Origin: Collybiopsis luxurians FD-317 M1
Taxonomy: Eukaryota; Basidiomycota; Agaricomycetes; Agaricales; Omphalotaceae
Reading direction: 5' to 3'
Assembly (NCBI GenBank): GCA_000827265.1
Contig: KN834769.1
Coordinates: 648,012 to 712,011 of the forward strand
Length of the DNA: 64,000 bases
This document shows, one piece after another, positions 33,459 to 46,453 of this stretch. Both the position numbers and the translations under genes were made by a program. Numbering within the stretch: the first letter of the stretch is position 1; each line of letters begins with the position of its first letter. Below the pieces are notes generated by a model. The model saw only the letters and a program-made list of their open reading frames with translations. It was not told the origin of the DNA and made no database searches.

Positions 33459-35736
33459 ATGACATCTAGTAGTGCTCATAGACGTGCTACACCCCCAGGT
33501 GGTATTTCGAAGCCGCTAAAGCGAGGGAAGGCTTGTCTTACCTGCAGGTGCGTCCTATATATACCTCGTCCATTCCCCCATTCTAACTAAACTCCCATCA
33601 GATTCTTAAAAATTGTGCGTCCATTTAACCGGTCTCTTTTAATTTGTCCTCAATCTCTCCTACGAAGCGCTGTGATGGCGTTCGTCCTGTTTGTGGACCA
33701 TGTCAACGTACTCCGAAGGATGATCCTTGTGAATATGCTGATGGCCCTGGAAGGTCAAGAACCAGGGCACTCGAGGAGACAGTGTCAAGATTAGAAGCAC
33801 GACTACGAGAATACGAGCATCCAGATGAAACACCACCTGTCGCACTGCACAATCCATACGATGAAGGCCAAGAAAGTGATTCGACCGTGCGAGTAAAAGT
33901 TGCTGGCTCTTCGAGCCACTCAATTCCTCCGTCACCATACACAGTGACATCACCGTTGACCAACATTGCCAGTCCTCGTCCAGGTACATCACGTCTTTGC
34001 CTCGTGTGACTCTTGGACTTACAGCTTGTCTTTAGGCGGTTCTTCTGGTTCATCCGATAGAACAGCTTCTGCATCACCCGCAGTCGAAACGAGGATTGCA
34101 CTACCTGCAACTAGTAGCCTGTACGCCTCAATATTAGCCTATCATCATATTCATTGACTGATTATTTACCAGGCTAGAATGGTTCTTCAAACATTCAGCA
34201 TGTTTTGGCTTCTTCCTTGACATTTCCCGATTTTCTCAGTCCGCTCTCTTGCCATACGACTTCGGTCACCAATCCAGACCTTGTCCGGGTCTTTTGAGCA
34301 CAGTGTACCTTTGGGGAATTCATCTTTCGCCGCAGGCTCACCACAAAGAACTTGAACACACCTTACTGGTGCGCGCTCTACGGGATACTGCCTCGGATCT
34401 CAGCTCCTCACGTCCTCATCCACACCGTTTTATTCATACAATCCAAGCCGAGACTTTACTCGGATATTATTTCTTTCGTAATGGCAACATTCTCGAGGCT
34501 AAACGCCACTCCGCCAGTGCCGCTTCTCTTGCTCTAGGCTGTGGACTCAACATTTTTAGCTCAACGCAAGACAATACATCACTTATCCCCGCTTTCCCAG
34601 ACGGCTCAGCCGGTCTTCCTGCTTCTCAAGACCCGGTTGAAGAAGGAGAGAGGATAAACGCTTTCTGGGCTGTGTTCACACTTTACCGCGATCTTGCCAT
34701 CGCAGTAGACCCTCCGGGGTCGGTGTGCGGAGTATTTGATGCACCTGGATGTCAAATACACACACCGTGGCCGCTGGATATGGAAACTTACAGGAAGGTT
34801 CGAGAGCATTCCTAATCGTTCCATGTGATAGCAGCTTAACTTTAACAGAATATTTTACCGCATCGCGGAGCTTCTACCGTCCACAACTTTCTGAATCATG
34901 TGCAACAACGCGAAGGCGATAATCAGCCAGCTAGCACAAGCACCCTGATCACGAAGGCATCTATTCTTATGCATCAAGCTGCTTTCGTTGCTGGACAGTA
35001 TCATCCCGGTGCGTTGGTTTGTTTGTATAAGTTATACAAGTTCTAACTATCGATGCAGATATGCCATCCCGCGATGCCCAGACGTTTTTTGCCGCATTCC
35101 AATCTCTCAAGCATTTGATTGACGGCTTACGTGCTCAGCTTCCTTCTCTGGAGAAAGTTGACCGTCGAAATTCTTCCATTCGAGAGCTATTCCTTGCCCA
35201 TGCCCTGGTGTATGGATCAATTATCCGGTTGAATGAAATATTTTCAGAGTCGGACCCAAACTGCCGCAATAGCTGTGTTTCTGCTGCTCAAGCCATGCTT
35301 CACGGAGGTGGCATAAACGTCGTGGATTTCGGGTGTGTAAATCCTATAATGGGTGTATGTGTTCTTTACCCCTTCGTACTGGAAATGAAATACTGATGCA
35401 GTCCTAGACGCTATGGGCGTCAGCCTGTCACACACTTGTTCGAGAAGTTGAGCGTTTACGCTCTCCCCAAGGACCATGGTCCTCAGCGCATACCGCTTCT
35501 TCTCAACCCATTTCGCACCCTCCGCATTTCCGATCCGGGCAGGAGGAAGAGTTGCTGGCGTCTCTGCGCCAGGGACTATCGGCCCTAACATTCTTCTCGT
35601 CCAACAGTGCACTGATGAGTAAGTTTTTTACCTCATCCTGGTCAAATCTGAGGTAGGTATTGTTTACTTATCACTCGACTATACAGAGTATCAGCTTACC
35701 AGCATACAAGGTGCCTTCTCCGTGATTGGTCCATGA
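33459..35736 (+). CDS. Zn2Cys6 transcription factor
   Basis: This is a fungal zinc binuclear cluster regulator. Exon 1 (33459-33547) encodes MTSSSAHRRATPPGGISKPL and ends in CLTCR. Exon 2 is only 13 nt (33602-33614, FLKI) and exon 3 starts at 33668 with RCDGVRPVCGPC. Joined, the cluster is C-x2-C-x6-C-x6-C-x2-C-x8-C. A leucine-zipper-like segment follows (ALEETVSRLEARLREYE). Further exons carry the middle homology region: 'RLEWFFKHSACFGFFLDISR' from about 34172; a long exon to about 34797 with HPHRFIHTIQAETLLGYYFF and INAFWAVFTLYRDLAI; then 34850-35010, 35060-35350, 35416-35612 and 35686-35736 (ending FSVIGP). This matches the fungal_trans layout. The target genes are unknown. Exon ends after 33980 are approximate. 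Confidence 0.85.
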
Positions 35737-36101
35737 AGTATGAGATACGTCCGAAGGCGGAGAACGCGCCTAGCCTTTCGGAAGGTTCTCCGAATTGGTA
35801 CGGTTCTGTTCAGAATCCAGGTCAACTGTCCACATTGATCCCGGAGTCTATGCCAGCTTTCGAAACGAGCTGTGGTCCTACCCCCAGCACTGATTGGACT
35901 ATCTCGAATCTACGTGAATACGTCCCTAAATCCGAAACTCATGGAACGCCACCTTTATTCGACGGCGGCGTCTTCACTGGGGTGGAGTTTAATTCGAATT
36001 CGGAAAGCTGTGGTAGAGAAGTTTTTCACATCGACCATTACAATCATCTTACAATCATCCCTGGCCCCAACCAAGCAGGACAATATATCACTGTCACATA
36101 A
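35733..36101 (+). CDS. Hypothetical 122-codon frame overlapping the regulator's stop
   Basis: The frame opens with the ATG inside ATGA, where TGA is the stop of the Zn2Cys6 gene. It runs to 36101. The composition is protein-like (LSTLIPESMPAFETSCGPTP) and ends GPNQAGQYITVT. It has no known domain. It is most simply read as the displaced C-terminal tail of the regulator, reached by an alternative splice or lost by a frameshift. A separate small gene is possible but less likely. Confidence 0.35.
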   Translation: MKYEIRPKAENAPSLSEGSPNWYGSVQNPGQLSTLIPESMPAFETSCGPTPSTDWTISNLREYVPKSETHGTPPLFDGGVFTGVEFNSNSESCGREVFHIDHYNHLTIIPGPNQAGQYITVT

Positions 36102-38022
36102 TCTTTTGCTATCTGTATATACAATCGCTCGCTTTCGGTTTCGTCGCATTTTACCCTACTCACATCATCATTTGTATCTGTACGGCCTGTGAAGGTTACT
36201 CTATTTTGGACGCGCATTAGTTTTGTACCACTGAATACTGACAATCTTGTACTTCATAAATCTCGGGTGATTATGTAGGGCTTCGCTCATTGGGTGCGCG
36301 ACGGCTGGACTTCGTCGGTCGTCCCTTGTGTACTTTTTTTCTACATCTTTACATTAAAATGTACCTCAATCTTCTCTTCTTTAGGTGTGATTGCGCGATA
36401 CACGGAATGAGTTCATGTTTCATTCTCGCGTACGGACATGTCGCGCGTGTTGTCGCGTTCGCAGCATTAAGTGTTCTAACTTTTGAGCGGCAACGTGTTT
36501 AGCGGTTGGCGTCTATGACTCAGAGTCATCAATGTTGCCTTCGATTCTTCTAGAAGCCTTGACAATCGCAAAACTTTTCTCGCGAAGTTTCGCTTCAACT
36601 TGTACTGGAATGACATTCATTAAGTTCGCGTCAAATATCTTCTCCAAGAGTGTGTCCAGTTCCCAGCAATACAATCAGCGCCAAATTGCTCTTATCAGTC
36701 GCAGCAATCGTTGCGGTGCTACATACACTAAAAATTTTCTCGCTGTTCAACAGTGGCGCACTTGGCTCGGGTCGTAAATTTGTCCGAGGCTCTTGAATGC
36801 GGGATCTTCCGATTCGATCAAGGGATCCTTAAGGATCGACTGTCAAATTTGGGAGGCTGTGCTGCAGAGTTCCTGACTCGAACTCGAATCAATAAATTAG
36901 GTACGGGCCGGCTGATGCTGGCTAGGTGATTAATTTCGTTGATTCAGCGAACCTCCTTCACAGCTTTATTCCTGTCCTCTCACAACGCTGTTTGGGCCTT
37001 TTTGCTGCGTGCATCTATCCATTGCAGGATTAGTCCCGAGATTGTAGGCCTAGATTGGCCCCCAGATTACACGCAAGAAGGAGAGGGAATCAGGAGAGAT
37101 CCCCGTCGTGTCGGATGTGCACATCGTTCTGGAGCAGTTGCTTTTTTCAACGCAGGAGTCAGAAATGGAAAGGGAGGATAAGCCGGAAACCATGGTGATC
37201 TGCAGGCGGATTGTTCCAAGATTTCAAACTTCAAAGTGTATTAGGCTTTAGCTCGTTGCTGAAATTCCATCCCCAGTTAGTCATGAGGCTCCGCAGGGAG
37301 GCATGGAGGAAAAGATTCTGTCACTTGGAAGCAACTTGGAAGTACCCATATGGTGAGTATTACAGTATAACGGAATGTAGCGTGCAATTTGCAATGTGCA
37401 TTTCCTTGGGGCTTTCAAACTTTAAACATCGACCCTTCCCTATACCTCCCTTCATCGTTTCAAACTATTTTCAGTACGCTGTCCAACTCAATTGGGGTCA
37501 GATTCTAACAGGTGGAGGTTCTTGATTCATCGTTCCGAGATACCGATTGTTCTCCCGCTCCCGCTCCTTCTTCGAGGTCTGAGTCGCAGAGACTTCTACG
37601 CATACATGGAAGCATGGAAGTCGGAACGGGTTGTGAATACAATCCGCACGTTAAAGTTCCGCGCTAAAAGGATAACAAAGCCGACTCGAGAACATTAGGA
37701 TGAGATCGGATGAGATCGGATTTCGGGAAGTGTCTTCTCGGGTATTCGGCCCAACTACTACAGTCTGGCAGTCGAATTGAGTTTCCATTGAGATACATTG
37801 TCTATGGCATCGGGTTCCGGTACAAAATCAGCCCCTTCATCGGTACCGATACGATTTTGGTTGGTAGAAAAGATGGCATTACGAAGATATACTATTACAT
37901 TGATTAATATTATTAGGCGTCCTGGCTGCAGATGGTTCTGCAATTAGGAATGGTTGGTACATATGGATGGGGTGATTTCCGATGACAACTTGACAAGTAT
38001 TATGTACTTGCATTATATCGGA
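36102..38022. other. Intergenic, no gene recognised
   Basis: Short frames only occur here (up to 104 codons at 37211-37525, plus). No domain, repeat or RNA gene is seen. Confidence 0.4.
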
Positions 38023-39281
38023 TTATCCCCCAAGCCAGATCCAACCAAGAGCACTCAGTACACTAGCAGCAAGTGCACCCATAGCGACTGCCTCCCCAAA
38101 ATTCCGATCTTTGACAGTTTTCGTCCACGTACTGTCGGAGCTCGAGACCGGCTCTCCCTCGCTGACAACATCCTCGACGGTATGTTGCGTCTGCGCATCG
38201 ATTTTGGTTACCGCTGCGGTAAGAGCGGCAATAATAACCGCTTGATCCTCCAGCTGCTTCTGAAGAACTTGCATATTTTCTCCCAGAATCCCTTTATACT
38301 GCTCGTTTAACTCCTCAACCTTCTTCTCAAACGTCTGTGCAAGCCTTTTCCGCTTCCACGGCTCGACAAGGATGATGGCGAGGATAAAGACGGCCAAGTT
38401 CAATCCAAGCGCCGCGAGCTGACCATAAGTCGACGCGCTTCGAATCTTATCGGACCAGACTTGCTCTTCGTGATAACGGGCGAGGATTGAATGCATTAAT
38501 TCGGTGAATTCTGTTTCTACTGCGCTCTCTGCCTCGTCTGCCGCGAGCTTGGAACGGGTTTCTTCCTGCTCAAGCAGATGATCTTCGCGTACCAGAGACG
38601 TAAAGCGTATGACGTCTTCGTCGGACCAGCTGGACTTTCGCTGCAAGAGGTCGTTAACTTCTCTCTGAGATTTCGAACGACGGAGAACAGCATCTTCGTG
38701 GTTTATTTTCGCAGCTCGCGCGGCCTGGCGTGTTTGCTCTATCCGAGCCTCTATATTAAAGAACAACTACTTAATCAGAATACGATTGGAATTAGAAGGG
38801 AGATAAATTTATACGCACCCTGCGCTACAACCTGTTGCTTCAGAGCCTCAATTTGTTCGTATCCAGTAACCTTGTTCAATTCTGCACCAAGACCGGATAA
38901 CCTGGCTTTGGTTGAGCTTGTGAAATCATCAGCTCTGCGACGAAACTGGAAAACACAGTCTTGTCCATATTTTGATAGTAGTGCTCTGAACTCTTCGATA
39001 GGTTTTTTCTGTAGTTCGTTGGGCAAAGCTTTGGGCTCTGAAGATGAAGAAGAGGCTGGAGGAGTGGTGGATGTGGATGGAGATGGAGAATCAGGTGAAG
39101 AAGTGTCTATGGGTTCTGGTGAATGCGTCGAGGTCGAAGCTGACGATTCCGACTGCTGCTTCTTCCAAGCGGAAGGCGGGCTCTCAGGTGGAACATTCCA
39201 AGCTACAGCTGAAGGATGAAACCTCCGGAAATGTAAAGGCTGGGATCTGACCAAGGGTGTCCGGAGGTTGAGTCGGAGCAT
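38023..39281 (-). CDS. SHE9: SHE9/MDM33-like mitochondrial inner-membrane protein
   Basis: The She9/Mdm33 family shapes the mitochondrial inner membrane and contributes to its fission. Two exons fit: 39281-38819 and 38750-38023 (intron GTGCGT to TATAG). The N-terminus is Arg-rich without acidic residues (MLRLNLRTPLVRSQPLHFRR), as expected of a mitochondrial presequence, followed by a Ser/Pro linker. The coiled-coil core has the family's hallmark stretches: REVNDLLQRKSSWSDEDVIR, FTSLVREDHLLEQEE and ARYHEEQVWSDKIRSASTYG. A transmembrane segment follows (LAALGLNLAVFILAIILV), then EPWKRKRLAQTFEKKVEEL. A second hydrophobic segment lies near the C-terminus (AVAMGALAASVLSALGWIW), which gives the two-membrane-segment topology of the family. 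The identification is firm. Confidence 0.92.
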
Positions 39282-39510
39282 TCGGAAGGGAAACAGTGAC
39301 GGCTTCCGGAAGCTTCCTCTTATCCTCCCACGCTTCTTCTTTTGGTAATCCCCGCACCCTAAATGGTAACTGCTTTATTTTCTCAATCCTCGCCCAGATT
39401 TTCTGAAAATTTGACGCCAAAGTGCTCAAAAATCCCATGAAAGTCTCAAGAGCTTCACGAAATCTGTTCAGCGGTATATTTATCTTGCTAATTGTTGTCT
39501 GTTTCACCAT
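39184..39510 (-). CDS. Hypothetical small frame overlapping the SHE9 start
   Basis: This 108-codon frame starts with ATG at 39510, upstream of SHE9 on the same strand, and overlaps its first ~98 nt in another frame. The first 50 residues look protein-like (FREALETFMGFLSTLASNFQ, then IWARIEKIKQLPFRVRGL), while the end is low-complexity. It could be a small upstream gene, an upstream ORF regulating SHE9, or chance. No family is recognised. Confidence 0.3.
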   Translation of the reverse strand: MVKQTTISKINIPLNRFREALETFMGFLSTLASNFQKIWARIEKIKQLPFRVRGLPKEEAWEDKRKLPEAVTVSLPNAPTQPPDTLGQIPAFTFPEVSSFSCSLECST

Positions 39511-40613
39511 AACGTCCTTCGTCGTTAAACCGAGTTAAGTGACTCACCAGTGTGTCAGGTTTGTTTCATGTTGTTTAGCAAAGAGGTGAGTGAAGAGCGA
39601 CAAGAGGCATCAAGGCGCCACCTGCGTCGTCCATCAGATTTACCGCGCTACAGTACATCTAAGTAATCATCTCTATGATAAACCTGATGATCCTTTCTTT
39701 TCCGACCTAACCGGTCGAGAAGTGCGACAGCTATCCTTCTCCTCCTTTCGCCCACGCGTCTAAGAACAACTGATGCTCTTTGCCACTCCCGCAACAGTTG
39801 TGATCTCTGCAAGGTGTAGATCACGTCAGAACCCGAGGTCTGCGACTCGGAGTAGCAGTGGAAGCAATAACTTAATGTGGTATATCCCCAAAGAAAGTCG
39901 GTTGGTAAGCCCGTAATTTCAGTACATAGTGGTATTACTGTCACTCACCAGTTCTCCGCATCTAGCCGTCCTCCCATTTTCATGTACGGCACATCCATTC
40001 GTATCATCCCGCCCATTCTGGCATTCCCCTTTCCGCAAAGTAAAATTGATTAAGGTGATAGATGAAGCTTGAAGCTTCAATAGAGGCTGCTGTTGTTACG
40101 GCTCGTTTCGTTCCCTTCATCCCGTCATTCGGCCCGGATTCAAGTATGCTGTTGTCGTTCCAAAAACGTGTCAATGAGGGCAAAACCTTCATCTCCTCAA
40201 TGAGGAATCCACAAATGAAGGGCAGCGCTCATTGGACGTATTACCTTCTCGTGTTGCAGGTAGACCCGGTACTGAGTGTCCTCCAGATTGTATGTCATCT
40301 GAAAGCCATCCTAAACCTCCCAGTTCCACTGCGGGTGGAACGCGGGACTGCGAATGACCCCTCGGCCGAACTCAGAAATCCATCTTATCCTGTCGCCATC
40401 GATATCACAACTAGAGTGGTCAAGATAGTTTGCGGTAGTTCGATAATTATATGATACACAAAAGCGCGCTAACTAGTTGCTGTACCTAGAATATAGACGT
40501 ACACACAGTAGACCCAGTGTCTGGAAGAGGAGGGTATATCATAAAACAAGAAAACTCACGCTAGCCCGTGGGAGGTGAGAGGTGTAAGCAGGGGGGAGGT
40601 TTCAACGTCCTTG
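39511..40613. other. Intergenic, no gene recognised
   Basis: Frames of up to 130 codons (40062-40454, plus; 39648-39944, minus) are biased by Arg or hydrophobic composition and show no domain. Nothing else is seen. Confidence 0.4.
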
Positions 40614-41244
40614 TTACAACGTCCCCGTATGTCTCACAATCTCCAAAGCTTTCGCTGCAATATCCTGATCGCCTTTAAACGTTAACCTCCGCACGGCCTC
40701 ATCCGCATCTATAAACTCCGACGCAAAGTTCTCCGTATCCATCTGCGTCCCCTCAACCTTTTTCCCATCCCCGGCAACCTCACTGATGAACCACGATATT
40801 ATCTTCACCCCATCCAGCCCTTGGTCTCGCACAGTCACCGCAATCGGCTCAGTGATTTGCTCCGCCTCTCTAATCATGTCCTTTGTATGAATCCCATGCC
40901 TCGGAGCCCTCGTAAGCATATTACTCGGCAGGAGCTTGCAGGGATACCCTTTTTGAGTGCGACAACAAAAAAGCAAAAACAGGTCGTCGACTGTAAGCCA
41001 GAGGTCGACTCGGATGACGCCACTAACCTGTCTCTTCATACGTTTCCCTAATCGCCGTCGCCTCAATGGACTCGCCGCAGTCCTTCCTGCCCTTTGGAAG
41101 AAGCCATTCTTCTTTAATCGTATGGTAGAGAAGGCATATTTGAAGATTCTGGCTTTCGGGAGCGCGGCGGAACAGAATGGAGCCTGCGGAAATTAGGAAT
41201 TGGCCTGGAAAGTAGGACCTTGTGGGGTATGGCGACGAAGCCAT
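40614..41244 (-). CDS. Nudix hydrolase
   Basis: Nudix enzymes hydrolyse nucleoside diphosphates linked to another group. Two exons, 41244-41028 and 40948-40614, are joined across GTTAGT to a CAAAAAG acceptor, giving about 183 residues. The Nudix box is complete: WLLPKG, then G-RKDCG-E-SIEATAI-RE-T-YEE-TG, matching GX5EX7REUXEEXGU, with the intron splitting its last residue codon. Before it, SAGSILFR and QICLLYH are the usual first strands. The size and the 'LLPKGR' context resemble fungal diphosphoinositol polyphosphate or diadenosine polyphosphate hydrolases, but the substrate cannot be fixed from sequence. The intron lies exactly at the Nudix glycine. There is no signal peptide, so it is probably cytosolic. 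Confidence 0.85.
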
Positions 41245-41719
41245 GGAAGATTCTGTCTAAGAGGCGGTGAAGGCGTGTTTACCAGCGTGTAGAGTATTAT
41301 ATACCCTCTGAATCAGTGTATGTCTAATTGACGCGGTGGTGTAGATTAGAATTGAATGTGGTGGCGCACGTGCTTTAAACGATTGGTTTGTTCTGGGCGC
41401 TTAGTTACGATTTTTGACGCTCATTGATAGAAGCCGCGGAGCAAGATGCCAAGTGCAGACTAGCAGATTGGTGCTCCAGTGGTAAATTCCTCAGTAGCTT
41501 CAGGAAATACAGAAGAGTCCTGCAGTCATTACACTATTATAAGTACAAATAAGTCATGTACACCCATAGAAGATACACAGCAGCGAAAGCATTTGCCAAA
41601 CTGTTGAAAGCACCGATTAAATGTAATAGGTACACCTTATTTAAACAAGATCACCGGTCGACCCTAGATTCATGGAGGAGGCCTGCAGACACAATAAAAG
41701 TTTTAATTTACGCCAAAAT
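41245..41719. other. Spacer between Nudix and OPT genes
   Basis: No feature is seen. It contains the promoter of the Nudix gene and the 3' end region of the OPT transporter, both on the minus strand. Confidence 0.4.
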
Positions 41720-44700
41720 TTACCGAAAAAAAAAACACGAAACCACTGACCCGAACGTGCCTCCCGATAAGTGACGAAGTGGTGGAGCCTTCCAATCCGA
41801 AGTCCGCATATACACCGTGTTACCCCACCACTTCTGGATAGTATTGGCACCAATTTGATTGTTCAGAGGATACTGCAAGCTGTACCGATTAAAATAGCAA
41901 GAAAAAGACACCAAGTCTGGTTAGGAGTTGGTCGGGGCCGCCAAGCTGACTCATGAACTTGCCAGAAATATATAAGAATCAATCCAACTGCTGTACCCAC
42001 GTCCAGCGCAGCAGACAACACGTCTAAGATCCGAGAGAGGGATAGATGAGTACATTTCCTGTTGTGAAACGCAAAAAGATCGAAAACTTGCAATTGTATT
42101 TTGCCCACCACAGAAAATGTCTTCGTCGGACTACATGCTGGAACACATAGCCGACCAATGCCCAGGTCAGATAGTTGACACCGTTAGCTGGTGGAACATA
42201 ACCTGGACCGCCGAATATGACTCTGCGATAATTAGGTTCAGCATCAGAAAAGCTGTTTCGCTGACGAAGATGAACGTACGGGAAGCTGTAGAACGGCTCA
42301 TCAGCGGGTCTTGCAAGTAGAGCATCATTATAACATCATATCACACATACTTGACATATCCCAGCTTTGAACCCGGAAATTTTTTGGTAAGAACCCACAG
42401 TATGGCTGGACACACCGCACCAATGAGGAAGAAAAACATCAAGGCTGCGATTAATCAGTTAGATCCTCAAAAGCAAGTTCGGTTTCAAAAACAAAAAATA
42501 TATATATTCACGGCTGAATCAGTCAATCAGTTAGTCACAGTCTGTCATTGCAATGCTTCTCAAGTGTAGAAACACATACTAGTATAAGGTCCCCTTTGTG
42601 AATTGTAGATTTGATCCAATGACTCCCCACTAGACATGAGTGGTTCGTTGAGTGAGCGCTAAGGGAGGGCAACGTTCGAAAAGCATACAATTATGGAAGC
42701 TGTCCCGAAAACCTGCACATTTTGGCATGTGAAACTAGAAAGACATTGAAGTGAGGATACGGACGGAAGGGAGTTGGAGCATACGCACTTGTCCTTCTGA
42801 TCTTTGCTACACATGTCTCTACATGCATTTCAAAACGTCAGTAAAACATGACGAAACTTTCCGGGAGTACGAATCATTTACGGTATGTGCGTGAAGAGCC
42901 TGGTGATGAGGATGTCGATCAAAAGTCCACGCTTAAACGGCTCAGTCTAGGAACATGACGTACCACCTTTGCACCCCAAGCTGTACCAATCCAGCGATAA
43001 GAGTCGAAAGGATCTGAATGAGATGAGAAATAAGAGACTTGGTGTGATTAAACGTTTACAGAACGCACTTGAGCCCAAAACATTACTCGAGGGGGTACCT
43101 TCATGTAATGTCCCAGCTTGAAATCTTGCGTGAAGGAAATAGCTAAGCGGGTGAACGCCTGAGTAATTGGAGAGCCGTAGTCGGTTTGGGATTATACCTT
43201 GGAACGTAGTAATATAGCCAAACGTCTAGTGCGAACTGTTTAAGAGAAAACTGAAGCTACCGGCCGAAGCTCCATGCGCTCACCTTGAATCTAAAAGCAA
43301 GATATGGTCACTCATATTCAGCATTAGAGGGAAGCAGTATCACGTACATCATCATTGCCACTGGATGTCCTAGAGTAAGACCATCAGGAAAGGAGCTCAT
43401 AAATCGCAGGGAAATAAATGCAATTACCAGGCAATAGAAAACCGGCTATAAGTTCGGTAAAAACACTATAATGTTTCGTCAGAACACAGAGTCAGACCGA
43501 TAGGAAAAGTCAAGAACACTCACTTCATTGGGACCTGCCTATTCGTGACGGCTTGTATCATCGCTATCCACCGTCAACCATGTTGAGAGTGGACTTCAAG
43601 GTGAGCTGTGGGATCAGAGACTTACCGATAGGTAGGACGAGAGCACCAGCTGCGATAGATAGATGGTCTTAGATACGTACAGGGTAATCAACACTCGAGG
43701 TATACCTATAGTCAATGCCACGATCAGCTGCCAAATAGTCATACCCGTAGGCCAGAGCGAAATACACAGGCAGGCCATGGCAAAGGTGACAACTTGAAAA
43801 CAGAACAAAACCAGGACACGTAAATTATGCATTCAAAACCCATTCAAAATCAATAAAACCGTACCGAAAACACAAGCATAATACCATCCCCGCACTGTTT
43901 ATTGTGTATATCAGACATTAGATCATACACGTCGATTTGGGTGACTTGGGGAGAGAGGTATATGCATGCAAAATTACATTACCTTGCGGATACCTCGACA
44001 TCAAACGGGCATGAATGTCAGGTTGCTCTTGCAAAGACTGCCTGAAATTCTGTATCGTTGGTTTACGGAGGTAAATGATGCCATGCGATACGGTGGCACC
44101 AATGGCGATGAATGAAAGACCGTAGGCAATGACAAAGTTTATCCTAAGGAAAGAAAAATAACAAAATAATATCTTCAGCCGTTGGAGGAGAAATAGAGGA
44201 CTGTCATGTCGTACGGTAAGAACACTGGACTGTAACTCAAATACGCCTCCTTGTTGAGTGTACCATTCTTGAGAACTCGACCGACATCGTAGATATGGCC
44301 TGTGTTGTCGAACGCATTGCTGGCCCACATCCTATCGAAACTATTAATCTAACCAAGAGCCTTCAAAAGAAATGCAACCTACGGAAGGTATTGGCTGTAC
44401 CATAGATTCATATACTGCATGCGACAGTTCATTTTTTTTTCTCCCCACCAAAGAGTAATGAAAAGACGCACATAACAGATAGGGGTAATGATAACTGCGT
44501 CGTCAAAACGAGCGTCAGCGCTGTCTATCGTTCTACTGCAGCAATGATAGTTACCATAAAATGTAATGAAGCCGGCAATGACGTTGGCTTCTGACCACCC
44601 TGTATGGCAGCACGCACGTCTCAGAGGTCCAAAATGGTAGCACAAGAGGGGCAGGGGACTCACAAGGTGTTGCAAGACTGTGGAACGACTAGTTACATGC

Positions 44701-46453
44701 AAGAAAACGGAAGGACCTTTGAACGAGACGTACGGACTACCAATATATGCTATCTGATTCCAATCGAATGTTATCATTGAAAGTCCCAGTCCACTTCGAA
44801 ACCTATGAAGAATTCGGTTCAGAGGTCACCAGCAACCTTCAAAAGACAATTTCCCGCTGGAAAATTTACCCAAAAATTTGATTAATTTTCTACATAGGCA
44901 ATTCGGTGACCTTTTTCAGGGCAAGACCATATAGAGCAACTCACAATGTTGTCCGGTGCGATCCAACATGGCTGTTTGCATATGGGAGACACTGATAAGA
45001 AAGTTGGGAGGAGCTATGGAGTGTTTTGAATACTGACCCATGAAAACATGCTATGTTTGTACGATTCAGACGTTATAATTAGGTATCCGTCGGGAGTTTG
45101 GTTAAGTATATCTCACCTGAGAGCAGTGAAGAGATAATTCGGTAAAAACGCTGAGAGGCAGATAAAAGGTTAGCTCAAAGATACCCCATGGACCTTATGC
45201 AACAACGGGAGACTCACACCAAAGAACGGCCCCAAGAAACGCCATTAAGAAAAATTTTTCTCGGCTTGGACCTCTGTGTCTATCGTAACCGGCGTATTGC
45301 TGGGAATGCAGTGTATTTAAAAGGGCGCATTGAACGAGCGTATTCGGCCAGACTATTTCCAGATAGCGGGTTGTAAAAATCAAGGTTTGGTTTCAAACGC
45401 GGAGAGGGAGGTGTGGGGAGGCGGGAAAGGGAAGAAACACATGCTTACTCATCGACGGCGGTGCCACCAGAAACTTGTGCATGATCCCGCCCAGGGATAA
45501 ACCGATGAGCTGAGTGGATACTGTGAGCATCCACTGGACTACATAATATGTCGGGGTTAGCCATGACGCAAAAAGAAAGCACCAAACACCATCCTCGGCC
45601 GTCGGACACTTGACTTACATAGAAAAGAGTATATTTCGCCGTAAAATACATACTGAACCGCAATAATGTCGGTTGAATACGCACTCTGAGCGGCCACGCT
45701 GGCCATTACGGCGCTCAAAACCTAATTGGAATTTCATAAACACCCGAATATGTATCAATACAAACCTCAAGATTGTTTTGACGCACATGTTCCTTGATAG
45801 AGAATGGACCTGGATTTAACGGCTTTCCAAGCACCGAGATTGACGGGCACAGTCTAGCCCATGCTTGGCCACAGGGGAAAATCACCAACAGTGCCACGAA
45901 CTAGGATGCAAAAAGGAAAAACCGTTGGATCGACGTCGAGGCCAGGTAAGGAAGATAAGGAGCCGTCCGCGACTTACGCTCGAAATAAATATAGAGGGGA
46001 AGCGGTACACAATGAGCTGGTTAATTCCGGCTAGTAGGACCGTCCAAATGATACCAATAACCCATGCCCGAATAGTGTTGACGGGCATATCAGGATCGTC
46101 AAAGTTGGCTACGGCAGAACGTACTTCTGCGTAGGGAGAGTCTTCTTCTGTTTTCGACGCGCGCATCCCGGAAATTTCAATCTTTGCAACTCAACCAATT
46201 ATGCGTAATACGCACCAAGTATGTTCGCACCAAAATCAATGTTGGGGTCAAAGGCGCTGAAGGTGACTTGACTCCTCTCATCTGCATGTGTGTAAATAAT
46301 TGAAGGAATCTCCGAGTCTAAACACCCCAATTAATCCGACAGAGAGCCAGGCACTCCTTCTAGGGACGCACGAATTGACTTTTCTTCATCGGTAAAAGGT
46401 GGACGGAGAGTAACTGTCGGAATGGATTCATCCACAGCGTTCGAATCGTTCAT
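41720..46453 (-). CDS. OPT-family oligopeptide transporter
   Basis: OPT proteins are plasma-membrane proton symporters for small peptides. The coding sequence is cut into many short exons. In order along the minus strand I see [20 protein letters not shown] (start 46453); [38 protein letters not shown]; the family's NPGPF motif in [161 protein letters not shown]; and [20 protein letters not shown], ending GGTFGSVVS and a stop at 41720. These match the OPT family from end to end. Individual exon ends are not listed because many are short. No frameshift was noticed, but I did not phase every junction. Confidence 0.88.

Noticed and set aside
42117..42569. Plus-strand frames in the OPT region
   Set aside because: They are shadows of OPT exons on the other strand, which match the transporter family motif by motif.
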